Shown here in pieces: positions 6,596 to 12,271 of a stretch of DNA of 12,271 nucleotides. The stretch's first letter is position 1, and the number at the start of each line of letters is the position of its first letter. The stretch spans positions 1 through 12,271 of the forward strand of contig CAJWLW010000119.1 in assembly GCA_913042885.1 (NCBI GenBank), given 5' to 3'. The translations under genes and the position numbers were made by a program. The notes below the pieces were generated by a model, which saw only the letters and a program-made list of their open reading frames with translations, ran no database searches and had not been told where the DNA came from. This DNA is from an uncultured Lentisphaeria bacterium (GTDB taxonomy: Bacteria; Verrucomicrobiota; Lentisphaeria; JABSQK01; CAJWLW01).

Positions 6596-7405
6596 ATGAA
6601 ACAGCGTCCCATTGTGCCGCAACAAAGATCTGGTTTCACGCTCATCGAGTTGCTGGTGGTCATCGCCATCATTGCCATCCTCGCTTCGATGCTGCTGCCG
6701 GCGCTCAACCTGGCACGAGAAAAAGGGCGCCAGGCAGTATGCCTGAGCAACTTGAAACAGATATATCTCGGCTTTGCCATGTACACCGACGATGCCGACG
6801 GGATAGTGCCCCCCTGCTCAGTTGATTCACAGCTGTGGCGACCCGGTTACTGTGTTCCGCCGGGTGCCGCAGATCTGGATTGGCTGCACTTCCTACACAG
6901 CTATTTCGCTTCGGCGCACGATGTCGGTTGTGGCGCCGACATGTTTGGTGTTGGGGTATATGTCTGTCCGAGTGACGGGCATGAGTCCGGGTACAAAGTA
7001 AGTCCTGGTATCGGCGTCAGCAGGGATTCCATTTCCTATGGCTACAATGGCTGGAATGTGGGCTGGCATCAAGCCGGCCCAAGCCTGCCGGGGCTATTCA
7101 ATGAGAACTGGTATAAAGTGGACAACATCGATTTACCGGGCAACACGCTCGCTTTCGCTGACGGAGCGGGCAATCTTCGCCAATTAGGTGCCGGCAGCCC
7201 CAGGTACAATTCCTGGATTAACTGGCGCGGCTATGGTGTTGACATCCAGCGACACAGCTTCGGGGCAAATGCAGCTTTCGTCGATGGCCATGCCAAGTAC
7301 ACCCCAGATGACGACTTCGTAATTTTTACGCCTGGCATAGGACCGGACGTCCCGGCGCCGGTCTACCACGGCAAGCTCGAGGACAACCCGGCGGGCTATC
7401 GTTAG
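6596..7405 (+). CDS. Type II secretion pseudopilin-like protein B, H-X9-DG type (269 aa)
   Basis: The leader [13 protein letters not shown] ends in G13|F14, followed without interruption by [20 protein letters not shown], the standard prepilin peptidase site and transmembrane helix. The motif [15 protein letters not shown] follows the helix, as in its three paralogues. The globular part has [22 protein letters not shown]9-DG (His220, Asp230-Gly231) and ends in PAGYR. ATG 6596 is chosen because the leader then matches D in length and sequence; a TTG at 6569 is also in frame. No Shine-Dalgarno site precedes the ATG, and the upstream bases are C/T-rich, as they are before D. The middle of the gene (6924-7062) is nearly identical to gene C, while its 3' end is the most divergent of the four. 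Confidence 0.93.
   Translation: MKQRPIVPQQRSGFTLIELLVVIAIIAILASMLLPALNLAREKGRQAVCLSNLKQIYLGFAMYTDDADGIVPPCSVDSQLWRPGYCVPPGAADLDWLHFLHSYFASAHDVGCGADMFGVGVYVCPSDGHESGYKVSPGIGVSRDSISYGYNGWNVGWHQAGPSLPGLFNENWYKVDNIDLPGNTLAFADGAGNLRQLGAGSPRYNSWINWRGYGVDIQRHSFGANAAFVDGHAKYTPDDDFVIFTPGIGPDVPAPVYHGKLEDNPAGYR
6924..7062 (+). repeat. Near-identical patch shared with gene C (10462-10600)
   Basis: The two 139-base segments differ at only 4 positions (135/139), although B and C differ strongly on both sides of them. They encode the segment from GCG-DMFG to YNGWNVG. Such a sharp local identity in otherwise diverged paralogues is the mark of gene conversion or recombination. Confidence 0.8.
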
Positions 7406-7605
7406 CGTCTGACAACTCAAAACCAGGCGGCCAGTCATAGGATTTTCCGTTACGTAACACGGGACTGGAGAGGACCGGGGAAAAACGGCGCGGATCATAA
7501 TCCCGGACCGGTTGAACGAAAGCGATCCGATCGGGCAGGAACTGACTTGTAACTTTGTCGAAATCGAACCGTATACGATGGCGTCATGCCATGTGTATGA
7601 CAGCC

Positions 7606-7613
7606 GGAGAGGA
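7606..7613 (+). promoter_or_regulatory. Ribosome binding site deciding the sulfatase start
   Basis: GGAGAGGA lies 6 bases before GTG 7620. The in-frame alternatives at 7512 (TTG) and 7578 (ATG) have no such site and would add residues with no resemblance to a sulfatase N-terminus or signal peptide. Confidence 0.65.
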
Positions 7614-7619
7614 TGTTAC

Positions 7620-8963
7620 GTGGAGCCACCAATAAAACCCAACATCCTGTACCTGCACTGCCATGATGCGGGTCGCTATGTGCAGCCCTACGGCCACGCG
7701 ATCCAGACGCCCCATATCCAGAAGCTGGCGGAGCAGGGGGTGCTGTTCCGGCAGGCTTTCTCCGCCGCGCCGACCTGCTCGCCGAGCCGCGCCGCGCTGG
7801 TAACCGGGCAATGGCCACACTGCAACGGCATGCTGGGCTTGGCGCACCGGGGCTTCGCCCTTTCCGATTACTCGCAGCACATCGTTCATCCGCTGAGCCA
7901 GGCAGGATACACCACGGCCATTGCCGGCTTTCAGCATGTCGCCCCCTGCGCAACCCGGGAGTGTATCGGCTACGACGAATTTCTGACCGAAGACGAGGGT
8001 TTTGAAACGATCACGAGCGCTGCCGAACAGTTTCTCGGCCGCTCGCATGACAAGCCGTTCTTTCTGTCCGTCGGTTACGTCGCTCCGCACCGACGGGAAG
8101 AAGATTTCCACACGCTCTTCGAGCCCGACGATGACCGCTATGTCAGGCCGCCGAATCCCCTGCCAGACACAGAGGAAACCCGAAAGGACATGGCGATGTA
8201 CAAGGCCAGCGTGCGCAGCACCGATACCTGTATGGGCAGGGTGCTTGCAGCCTTGGACCGCAAGGGATTGGCAGACGATACGCTGGTGATCTGTACCACC
8301 GATCACGGCATCCCGTTTCCCGGCATGAAGAGCACACTCACGGATCACGGTATTGGGGTAATGCAGATCATGCGCGGCCCCGGCGGGTTCAGCGGTGGCA
8401 AGGTTGTCGATGCGATGGTGTCCCAGATCGACCTGTATCCAACCATCTGCGATCTGGCACGGATCGAAACACCGCCCTGGGTGCAGGGCCGGTCGATGAT
8501 GCCGCTGATCGATGGTACGGAAACCGAAATCAACGATGCCGTGTTCGCGGAAATTACCTATCATGCGGCCTACGAACCGGCTCGCTGTGTCCGTACCACG
8601 CGCTGGAAATACATCCGACGTTTCGACGGCCGTGACAGGGTCGTGCTGTCGAATTTAGACGATGGTCCATCAAAGGAATTCTGGTACCGTAATGGCTGGA
8701 CAGACCAGACGGCTGCGGAAGAGATGTTATTCGACCTGGTCTTCGATCCTGACGAACGCTGCAATGTCATCGAGCGTGCCGATCTCCAGGAAACCGCGGC
8801 CGAGATGCGAAACCGGCTCGACGCATGGATGCGCGAAACGAACGATCCTCTCCTCGACGGCCCCGTGCCTGCACCCCCTGGTGCGACCATCACCGATCCG
8901 GATGACTACAGCCCCCGGCATGGTTGGCCGGAGTATCTTCAAGAAGGGCGTGACGGTTGTTGA
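7620..8963 (+). CDS. Type I (S1 family) sulfatase (447 aa from GTG)
   Basis: The formylglycine signature C-x-P-S-R is present as PTCSPSRAALVTG, with Cys53 the residue converted by formylglycine-generating enzyme. KPNILYLHCHDAGRY at the N-terminus matches the first metal-binding strand, and TTDHG (Asp228, His229) with Lys237 matches the second, so a Ca-dependent alkaline-phosphatase fold is intact. Sulfatases hydrolyse sulfate esters (or sulfamates) on glycans; the substrate is unknown, although the overall look is of the heparan N-sulfatase-like branch. The usual DD pair in the first motif is HD here (His15-Asp16). No signal peptide is seen, which is unusual for a glycan sulfatase and suggests a cytoplasmic protein acting on imported oligosaccharides, or a mis-chosen start. 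It sits between the two pseudopilin pairs. Confidence 0.93.
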   Translation: MEPPIKPNILYLHCHDAGRYVQPYGHAIQTPHIQKLAEQGVLFRQAFSAAPTCSPSRAALVTGQWPHCNGMLGLAHRGFALSDYSQHIVHPLSQAGYTTAIAGFQHVAPCATRECIGYDEFLTEDEGFETITSAAEQFLGRSHDKPFFLSVGYVAPHRREEDFHTLFEPDDDRYVRPPNPLPDTEETRKDMAMYKASVRSTDTCMGRVLAALDRKGLADDTLVICTTDHGIPFPGMKSTLTDHGIGVMQIMRGPGGFSGGKVVDAMVSQIDLYPTICDLARIETPPWVQGRSMMPLIDGTETEINDAVFAEITYHAAYEPARCVRTTRWKYIRRFDGRDRVVLSNLDDGPSKEFWYRNGWTDQTAAEEMLFDLVFDPDERCNVIERADLQETAAEMRNRLDAWMRETNDPLLDGPVPAPPGATITDPDDYSPRHGWPEYLQEGRDGC

Positions 8964-8995
8964 CAGAACTCGCGAGCATTGAACAGGGGCCTTGA

Positions 8996-9082
8996 GCGCT
9001 GGCTGTCGAAGTCGAGCCATTGCCGATGACGGACGACAACTGGAACGGCGCGGTGGCGATTCAGATTGGGCGGGATTTCTGA
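8996..9082 (+). pseudogene. Possible 3' remnant of a lost gene
   Basis: Thirty-three bases after the sulfatase stop, an open stretch of 28 codons reads ALAVEVEPLP, then MTDDNWNGAVAIQIGRDF and TGA at 9080-9082. The alternating hydrophobic pattern and clean end look like the last beta-strands of a larger enzyme. No ribosome site precedes the Met at 9026, and a stop at 8993 closes the frame upstream. The resemblance is impressionistic, and chance is possible. Confidence 0.25.
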
Positions 9083-9221
9083 GAGCCGGCATGCCCCGTA
9101 CCGGTGGCGGCAGGATTGACCAATCCGCAACGACGTCACCGAATCCCCCGGCCAATGCCGATGGCAAGTGTGAAAAAGCGGGTATACGGGTATAAGTTAA
9201 CTGGAATCACAGGAGGCAATC

Positions 9222-9803
9222 ATGACGAAGAAATTGTGTATTCTGATCACGTCCATGGCACTGGTAAACATCGGTGGCGCGGAAGAGCCGGAAATTCTCA
9301 AGGGGTACGGTAAGACCCAATGGGGACAACCTCTGGCCGAGGTGCAGGAGATTTTGCCCGGTGGAAAGGTGGAGGGCCAGGAAGGTTCGCCCCAAGTCTA
9401 TCTATTGGAAGGCAGTGAGCCGATGGTCGGGGCGAAATGCTACTTTATCTACGACCAACTGTTTAAGGTGAGTGTGGACTTTCAACTGCCGAACCGGCCC
9501 GAGGACGGTCCCGACCCAGAGGGCTACCGGGTGATTCAGGAAAAGATCAACGAGAAATACTTCAAAACGAAAGAAAACAAGCATTTACTCAGTGTAGCCG
9601 GGATAATGATCGGGGTGGAGCAGAAATCCGGCAACGACGGAAAAATCACCGTTAATTATACCAACGTCACCCTCTATCGGGAGGCCAAGGCGTTGGTAGT
9701 GGAAGCGAAACGAAAGAAGGCGGAAGAGGCGAAAAAGGCAATGTCGGAGAGTGAGCGATTCAAGGAGCTCGGTGAGTTACAAGGCATTGATGACGCGTTA
9801 TGA
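9222..9803 (+). CDS. Small secreted protein of unknown function with charged helical C-terminus (193 aa)
   Basis: A near-perfect ribosome site, AGGAGG (9211-9216), lies 5 bases before ATG 9222, and TATAAG at 9191-9196 is a possible -10 box without a clear -35. Residues 1-20 form a signal peptide (MTKK, hydrophobic core, GGA|EE). The segment KGYGKTQWGQPLAEVQEILP is of the G-x-x-W-G-x-x-x-x-E-V type seen near the start of many small exported proteins of no known activity. After a beta-rich core, residues about 150-193 are Lys/Glu/Ala-rich and probably a single long helix (coiled-coil-like). I do not assign a function. It has its own ribosome site and is probably transcribed alone or after the sulfatase. 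Confidence 0.8.
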   Translation: MTKKLCILITSMALVNIGGAEEPEILKGYGKTQWGQPLAEVQEILPGGKVEGQEGSPQVYLLEGSEPMVGAKCYFIYDQLFKVSVDFQLPNRPEDGPDPEGYRVIQEKINEKYFKTKENKHLLSVAGIMIGVEQKSGNDGKITVNYTNVTLYREAKALVVEAKRKKAEEAKKAMSESERFKELGELQGIDDAL

Positions 9804-9822
9804 GTTCACTGCCATCCGGCAA

Positions 9823-9868
9823 GATTGTGGGTAGATGAGTGGGGCCGATTCACACCCAATCGACAATC
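9823..9868 (+). terminator. Terminator-like stem-loop after the small secreted protein gene
   Basis: Twenty bases after the stop at 9803, GATTGT (9823-9828) pairs with ACAATC (9863-9868) and GGGT (9829-9832) with ACCC (9854-9857), with a 5-base bulge on the right arm. No run of T follows, so intrinsic termination is doubtful. The structure could instead protect the 3' end of the mRNA. Confidence 0.35.
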
Positions 9869-10028
9869 TCCACATGGGATGGCTGTGAATACTCACGCGC
9901 GGCTTTGTTTTGCAATATAGTCGAATGAATGCTTGCAGACGTTGAAACTGGCCGCCTGCGTTGTCACCACTTTTTCGCGTGCGCCGGACAACTATACCGA
10001 AAACTAAGTCCTATCGGTGGACATGGTC

Positions 10029-10940
10029 ATGAGACGCAGGAGCACATGCCCTCGAAAAAGATACGGCTTCACCTCGGTTGAGCCTCGCCGAGGGGGGACT
10101 GACTGCCTTGATCCCGTTGCGAGGGGATCACTCCCGCACCCAAGCGGCGGACGGTCAGGCCTGCGGCCCAGTGCACGTTTTACGCTTATTGAGCTGCTCG
10201 TGGTGATCGCCATCATCGCCATCCTGGCGTCGATGTTGCTGCCATCGCTCAACCTGGCAAGAGAAAAAGGGCGGCAGGCAGTATGTCTGAGCAACTTGAA
10301 ACAGATATATCTTGGCTTTGCCATGTATACCGACGACGAAGATGGCATTGTACCGGCTTGTTCGGTCAGTGCGCCGATCTGGCTTGGAAACCCACCCTGC
10401 GACTGCTGTGATGTCGACTGGCTGCATTTCATCCACGCATATTTGGGGCCGCAGCAAAACATCGGTTGTGGCTCCGACATGTTTGGTATTGGGGTATATG
10501 TCTGTCCGAGTGACGGGCATGAGTCCGGGTATAAAGTAAGTCCTGGTATCGGCGTCAGCAGGGATTCCATCTCCTATGGCTACAATGGCTGGAATGTGGG
10601 ATACCACCAGGCGACCGGTGGTGCTTTTTCTGACACCCGCCAGTGGCGCAAGCTCGATCGGATCACGCCGCAGGAACTGACCGTTGCTTTCGCGGACGGC
10701 ACGGGAAGTTGCAGACAGATAGGGGCTTCTTCAAACAGGTACAGCGATTGGATTGCAGCTTACGGTTATGGCGTTGACATACAGAGACACAGTAATTCCG
10801 CCAATATGATTTTCGTGGATGGTCATGGAAAGTTCTGCCCGGATTCGGACTTTATCATTCATGTGCCGGGGATTTCACCGGACGTCCCGGTTCCCTCGTA
10901 TAATGGTCGTCTACTGGACAGCCCGGCGGGGTATCGATAA
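10029..10940 (+). CDS. Type II secretion pseudopilin-like protein C, H-X9-DG type, with split prepilin signal (303 aa)
   Basis: The leader [13 protein letters not shown] ends in the canonical G13|F14 site. As in protein A, the signal is then interrupted: FTSVE (14-18) is followed by 32 residues rich in Arg, Pro and Gly, and a second [20 protein letters not shown] starts at Phe51, preceded by Arg, not Gly. The globular part carries [29 protein letters not shown]9-DG (His254, Asp264-Gly265) and the PAGYR terminus. The ATG at 10029 is chosen because it places the cleavage site at residue 13 as in A, B and D; GGTGG (10016-10020) is a weak ribosome site, and ATG 10023 is an alternative. The gene is a mosaic: middle like B, 3' end like D. 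It pairs with D, 157 bases downstream. Confidence 0.93.
   Translation: MRRRSTCPRKRYGFTSVEPRRGGTDCLDPVARGSLPHPSGGRSGLRPSARFTLIELLVVIAIIAILASMLLPSLNLAREKGRQAVCLSNLKQIYLGFAMYTDDEDGIVPACSVSAPIWLGNPPCDCCDVDWLHFIHAYLGPQQNIGCGSDMFGIGVYVCPSDGHESGYKVSPGIGVSRDSISYGYNGWNVGYHQATGGAFSDTRQWRKLDRITPQELTVAFADGTGSCRQIGASSNRYSDWIAAYGYGVDIQRHSNSANMIFVDGHGKFCPDSDFIIHVPGISPDVPVPSYNGRLLDSPAGYR
10068..10178 (+). repeat. 111-bp in-frame insertion with hairpins in gene C
   Basis: This segment separates two FTLIE-like codon runs (10068 and 10179) by exactly 37 codons. It is rich in inverted repeats: CCTCGcCGAGG (10083-10093); TGATCCC (10109-10115) with GGGATCA (10124-10130), 8-base loop; GGACTGAC (10096-10103) with GTCAGGCC (10154-10161), 7 of 8 paired; and GGCC-TGC-GGCC (10158-10168). 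The multi-hairpin form resembles a REP/BIME-type palindromic element. Its sequence does not match the insert at the same place in gene A. Confidence 0.6.
10462..10600 (+). repeat. Near-identical patch shared with gene B (6924-7062)
   Basis: 135 of 139 bases match gene B. Immediately downstream (from 10611) the gene switches to a close match with gene D, so the crossover lies within about 10 bases of 10600. Confidence 0.8.
10611..10937 (+). repeat. 3' block shared with gene D (11542-11865)
   Basis: The 3' third of gene C matches gene D closely, apart from one extra codon in C. The final 77 bases (10862-10938 against 11790-11866) are identical. B and A are much more diverged here. The similarity stops at the stop codon, where C continues with the A/B-type spacer and D does not. 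Confidence 0.8.
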
Positions 10941-11097
10941 TCTTTTTCTGATTCCCGACCAGCGCAGAACGGTATCGTGGTTAGGTGGGTGTTACGGGTC
11001 GGGTCACGTACGGAGGCACGGGAATTTGAAATAATGGGCTATCGACAGTCACTTAATCACCTATCCGTTGGCTTTCACTCTTCCCACCGATTGTGCT
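10941..11097 (+). repeat. Intergenic spacer of pair C/D, conserved with the A/B spacer
   Basis: This is the counterpart of 6448-6595, with the same conserved blocks in the same order. The bases before ATG 11098 are again C/T-rich and lack a Shine-Dalgarno sequence. GGCACGGGAATTTGA looks a little like a sigma54 promoter in this copy only. Confidence 0.7.
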
Positions 11098-11868
11098 ATG
11101 AAACAGCGTTTCCTTGTATTGCAACAACGATCTGGCTTTACGCTCATTGAACTGCTGGTGGTCATCGCCATTATTGCCATCCTGGCTTCGATGCTGCTGC
11201 CGTCGCTGAACGCAGCAAGAGAAAAAGGGCGGCAGGCAGTATGTCTGAGCAACTTGAAACAGATATATCTGGGCTTTGCCATGTATACCGACGACGAAGA
11301 TGGATATGTACCTCCCGCTACCAGTCCGTGGGGTGATTATGACTGGCTCTCCACCATTTCCGGATATCTGGGTACCAGACAGATAACCAGGGGCGCCGTT
11401 GGCGGGATCGGTGTATACATCTGCCCAAGCGATGGGCATGAACATGGGTATTTGCCCCAGGTGGGCGGTCCTTTTGGCACCAGCGTCGACAGGGATTCCA
11501 TCTCCTATGGTTACAATAGCTGGAATGTCGGATGGCACTATGCGACCGGCGGTGCTTTTTATGACACCCACCAGTGGCGCAAACTCGATCGGATCAGGCC
11601 GCAGGAACTGACCGTTGCTTTCGCGGACGGCACGGGGAATTGCCGGCAATTCGGCGCCACCCCGCGGTACAGCGATTGGATTGCAGCTTACGGTTACGGC
11701 GTTGACATACAGAGACACAATAATGCCGCCAATATGATTTTCGTGGACGGTCATGGAATGTTCTGCCCGGATTCGAACTTTATCATAAGTGTGCCGGGGA
11801 TTTCACCGGACGTCCCGGTTCCCTCGTATAATGGTCGTCTACTGGACAGCCCGGCGGGGTATCGATGA
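11098..11868 (+). CDS. Type II secretion pseudopilin-like protein D, H-X9-DG type (256 aa)
   Basis: The leader [13 protein letters not shown], with site G13|F14 and an uninterrupted [20 protein letters not shown] helix, is nearly the same as in B. The loop after the helix is shorter than in the others ([17 protein letters not shown]), and it lacks the Cys cluster found there in A and [11 protein letters not shown] and [12 protein letters not shown] match A, while the 3' half matches C, so this gene is also a mosaic. H-X9-DG is at His207 and Asp217-Gly218, and the protein ends in PAGYR. ATG 11098 is chosen by alignment with B; a TTG at 11068 is in frame. A GC-rich palindrome overlaps the stop codon. 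Confidence 0.93.
   Translation: MKQRFLVLQQRSGFTLIELLVVIAIIAILASMLLPSLNAAREKGRQAVCLSNLKQIYLGFAMYTDDEDGYVPPATSPWGDYDWLSTISGYLGTRQITRGAVGGIGVYICPSDGHEHGYLPQVGGPFGTSVDRDSISYGYNSWNVGWHYATGGAFYDTHQWRKLDRIRPQELTVAFADGTGNCRQFGATPRYSDWIAAYGYGVDIQRHNNAANMIFVDGHGMFCPDSNFIISVPGISPDVPVPSYNGRLLDSPAGYR
11542..11865 (+). repeat. 3' block shared with gene C (10611-10937)
   Basis: This is the counterpart of the C block, with the last 77 bases up to the stop codon identical. A short patch inside (GGCGCCA-CCCGCGGTACAGC, about 11652-11671) instead resembles gene A. Confidence 0.75.
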
Positions 11869-11895
11869 TGCGGCGCGGCCGCGCCATCCATCGAT
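11861..11895 (+). terminator. 35-bp GC-rich palindrome overlapping the stop of gene D
   Basis: The core GGCGCGGCCGCGCC (11872-11885) is a perfect 14-bp palindrome, and the flanks ATCGATG (11861-11867) and CATCGAT (11889-11895) extend it. As RNA it would form a stable hairpin with small bulges, starting inside the last codons of D. No T-run follows, so it may stop RNA decay or translation more than transcription. It lies exactly where D stops matching C. Confidence 0.4.
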
Positions 11896-12195
11896 ACCAA
11901 TGCCGAATGGTTTGTGCCGCACAGTACAAGCCGGATGGACAAATGGTAGAGAGGTGGTACGAAGCGCGGATAGGGAAGCGGAACTTTCCGGGGAATTATT
12001 TGCCTGACCTGCGAGTTCCCTGGTCGACAGGGTCGGGCACGAACTTCCCTTAGCGCCGCTGCCGCCGGTTTGATTGACGACGCGCGATCCAGCACCGTCG
12101 CCGAAAGCTGCGTAGGCGCGGGCACATGCGCCAAGCAATCCACTGCGAACAAGTGCCGTCAATGATGCAAAACCACAACAAAAGGACGACACCTA
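11869..12195. other. Gene-free stretch before the dioxygenase-like gene
   Basis: This 327-base region begins inside the palindrome described above. Open frames on both strands are short, lack ribosome sites and resemble no family I know. A strong promoter match was not found. AAAGGA (12181-12186) near its end is the ribosome site of the next gene, 9 bases before ATG 12196. Confidence 0.5.
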
Positions 12196-12271
12196 ATGAA
12201 AACTGAACTCGCCCCTGTTCAAATAGAGCACTATCAGAAAGAAGGCTGGTTGATCGTCGACGACTTCCTCG
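12196..12271 (+). CDS. Phytanoyl-CoA dioxygenase (PhyH)-like protein, N-terminus only (partial)
   Basis: Twenty-five codons are visible, beginning MKTELAPVQIEHYQKEGW and continuing LIVDDFL before the window ends. An opening of the form Q-(I/V)-x-x-(F/Y)-x-x-x-G-(W/Y)-(L/V)-(V/I)-x-x-x-F-L is typical of the PhyH family, Fe(II)/2-oxoglutarate-dependent oxygenases that are unusually numerous in planctomycete- and lentisphaera-type genomes. The metal-binding His-x-Asp...His triad would lie downstream and cannot be checked. The start is supported by AAAGGA at 12181-12186. Confidence 0.7.
   Translation, partial: MKTELAPVQIEHYQKEGWLIVDDFL

Noticed and set aside
7449..7458. Perfect palindrome GTTACGTAAC before the sulfatase as an operator
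   Set aside because: The same decamer occurs inside the propeller gene at 4745-4754, and no promoter lies close by, so a regulatory role is not supported.
7547..7577. Promoter TTGTAA / TATACG before the sulfatase
   Set aside because: The 19-base spacing and weak boxes are little better than chance.
11015..11032. Sigma54-like promoter (GGCACG...TTTGA) before gene D
   Set aside because: The -12 part lacks the GC of the consensus, and the GGCAC half is not conserved in the matching spacer before gene B.
11865..12053. 62-residue frame after gene D as a small gene
   Set aside because: It starts within the gene D stop/palindrome, has no ribosome site and shows no protein-like pattern.
1..12271. 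tRNA, rRNA or transposase genes
   Set aside because: None was recognised on either strand; the mobile-element signal is limited to the short inserts in the pseudopilin genes.

Overview
The window suggests a heterotrophic member of the PVC group or a close ecological counterpart (Lentisphaerota, Kiritimatiellota, Planctomycetota or Hydrogenedentota). The reasons are the mix of gene families: several type II secretion pseudopilin-like proteins with an H-X9-DG C-terminal motif, a type I sulfatase, beta-propeller carbohydrate-active proteins, a phytanoyl-CoA dioxygenase-like gene and an aldo/keto reductase. The taxonomic call is inference from gene content, not from a marker gene.

Layout. A minus-strand amidohydrolase-like gene leaves the left edge (1-70). 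A divergent region (71-445) carries a good sigma70-type promoter (TTGATT, 16 bp, TATAAT) and a C-rich, G-poor leader for a plus-strand run. That run holds a large secreted protein with an apparent C-terminal carbohydrate-binding module (446-2575), an aldo/keto reductase (2618-3610), a decayed gene remnant with a frameshift (about 3611-3798) and a cytoplasmic GH32/43-like beta-propeller protein (3865-5331). Then comes pseudopilin pair A/B (5551-6447, 6596-7405), a sulfatase (7620-8963), a coding-like remnant (8996-9082), a small secreted protein of unknown function (9222-9803), pseudopilin pair C/D (10029-10940, 11098-11868), a gene-free stretch with a GC-rich palindrome, and the first 25 codons of a phytanoyl-CoA dioxygenase-like gene (12196 onward).

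How the genes fit together. The sulfatase, propeller protein, secreted module-bearing protein, aldo/keto reductase and amidohydrolase look like part of a locus for breaking down a sulfated or otherwise modified polysaccharide. The four pseudopilins are interleaved with it, so they may serve its export, surface display or substrate contact. That link is inference.

The most unusual part is the pseudopilin set. A/B and C/D are two copies of one two-gene cassette, with the intergenic region preserved. All four proteins have the prepilin peptidase site at the same place (G13|F14), all carry H-X9-DG, and all end in exactly PAGYR. In the first gene of each pair, the signal is interrupted in frame by an unrelated Arg-rich insert of 28 (A) or 37 (C) codons lying between two copies of the FTLIE coding sequence. 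Gene C is also a mosaic: its middle is 135/139 identical to B, and its 3' end is near-identical to D. Together these point to a recombining, insertion-prone pseudopilin family.
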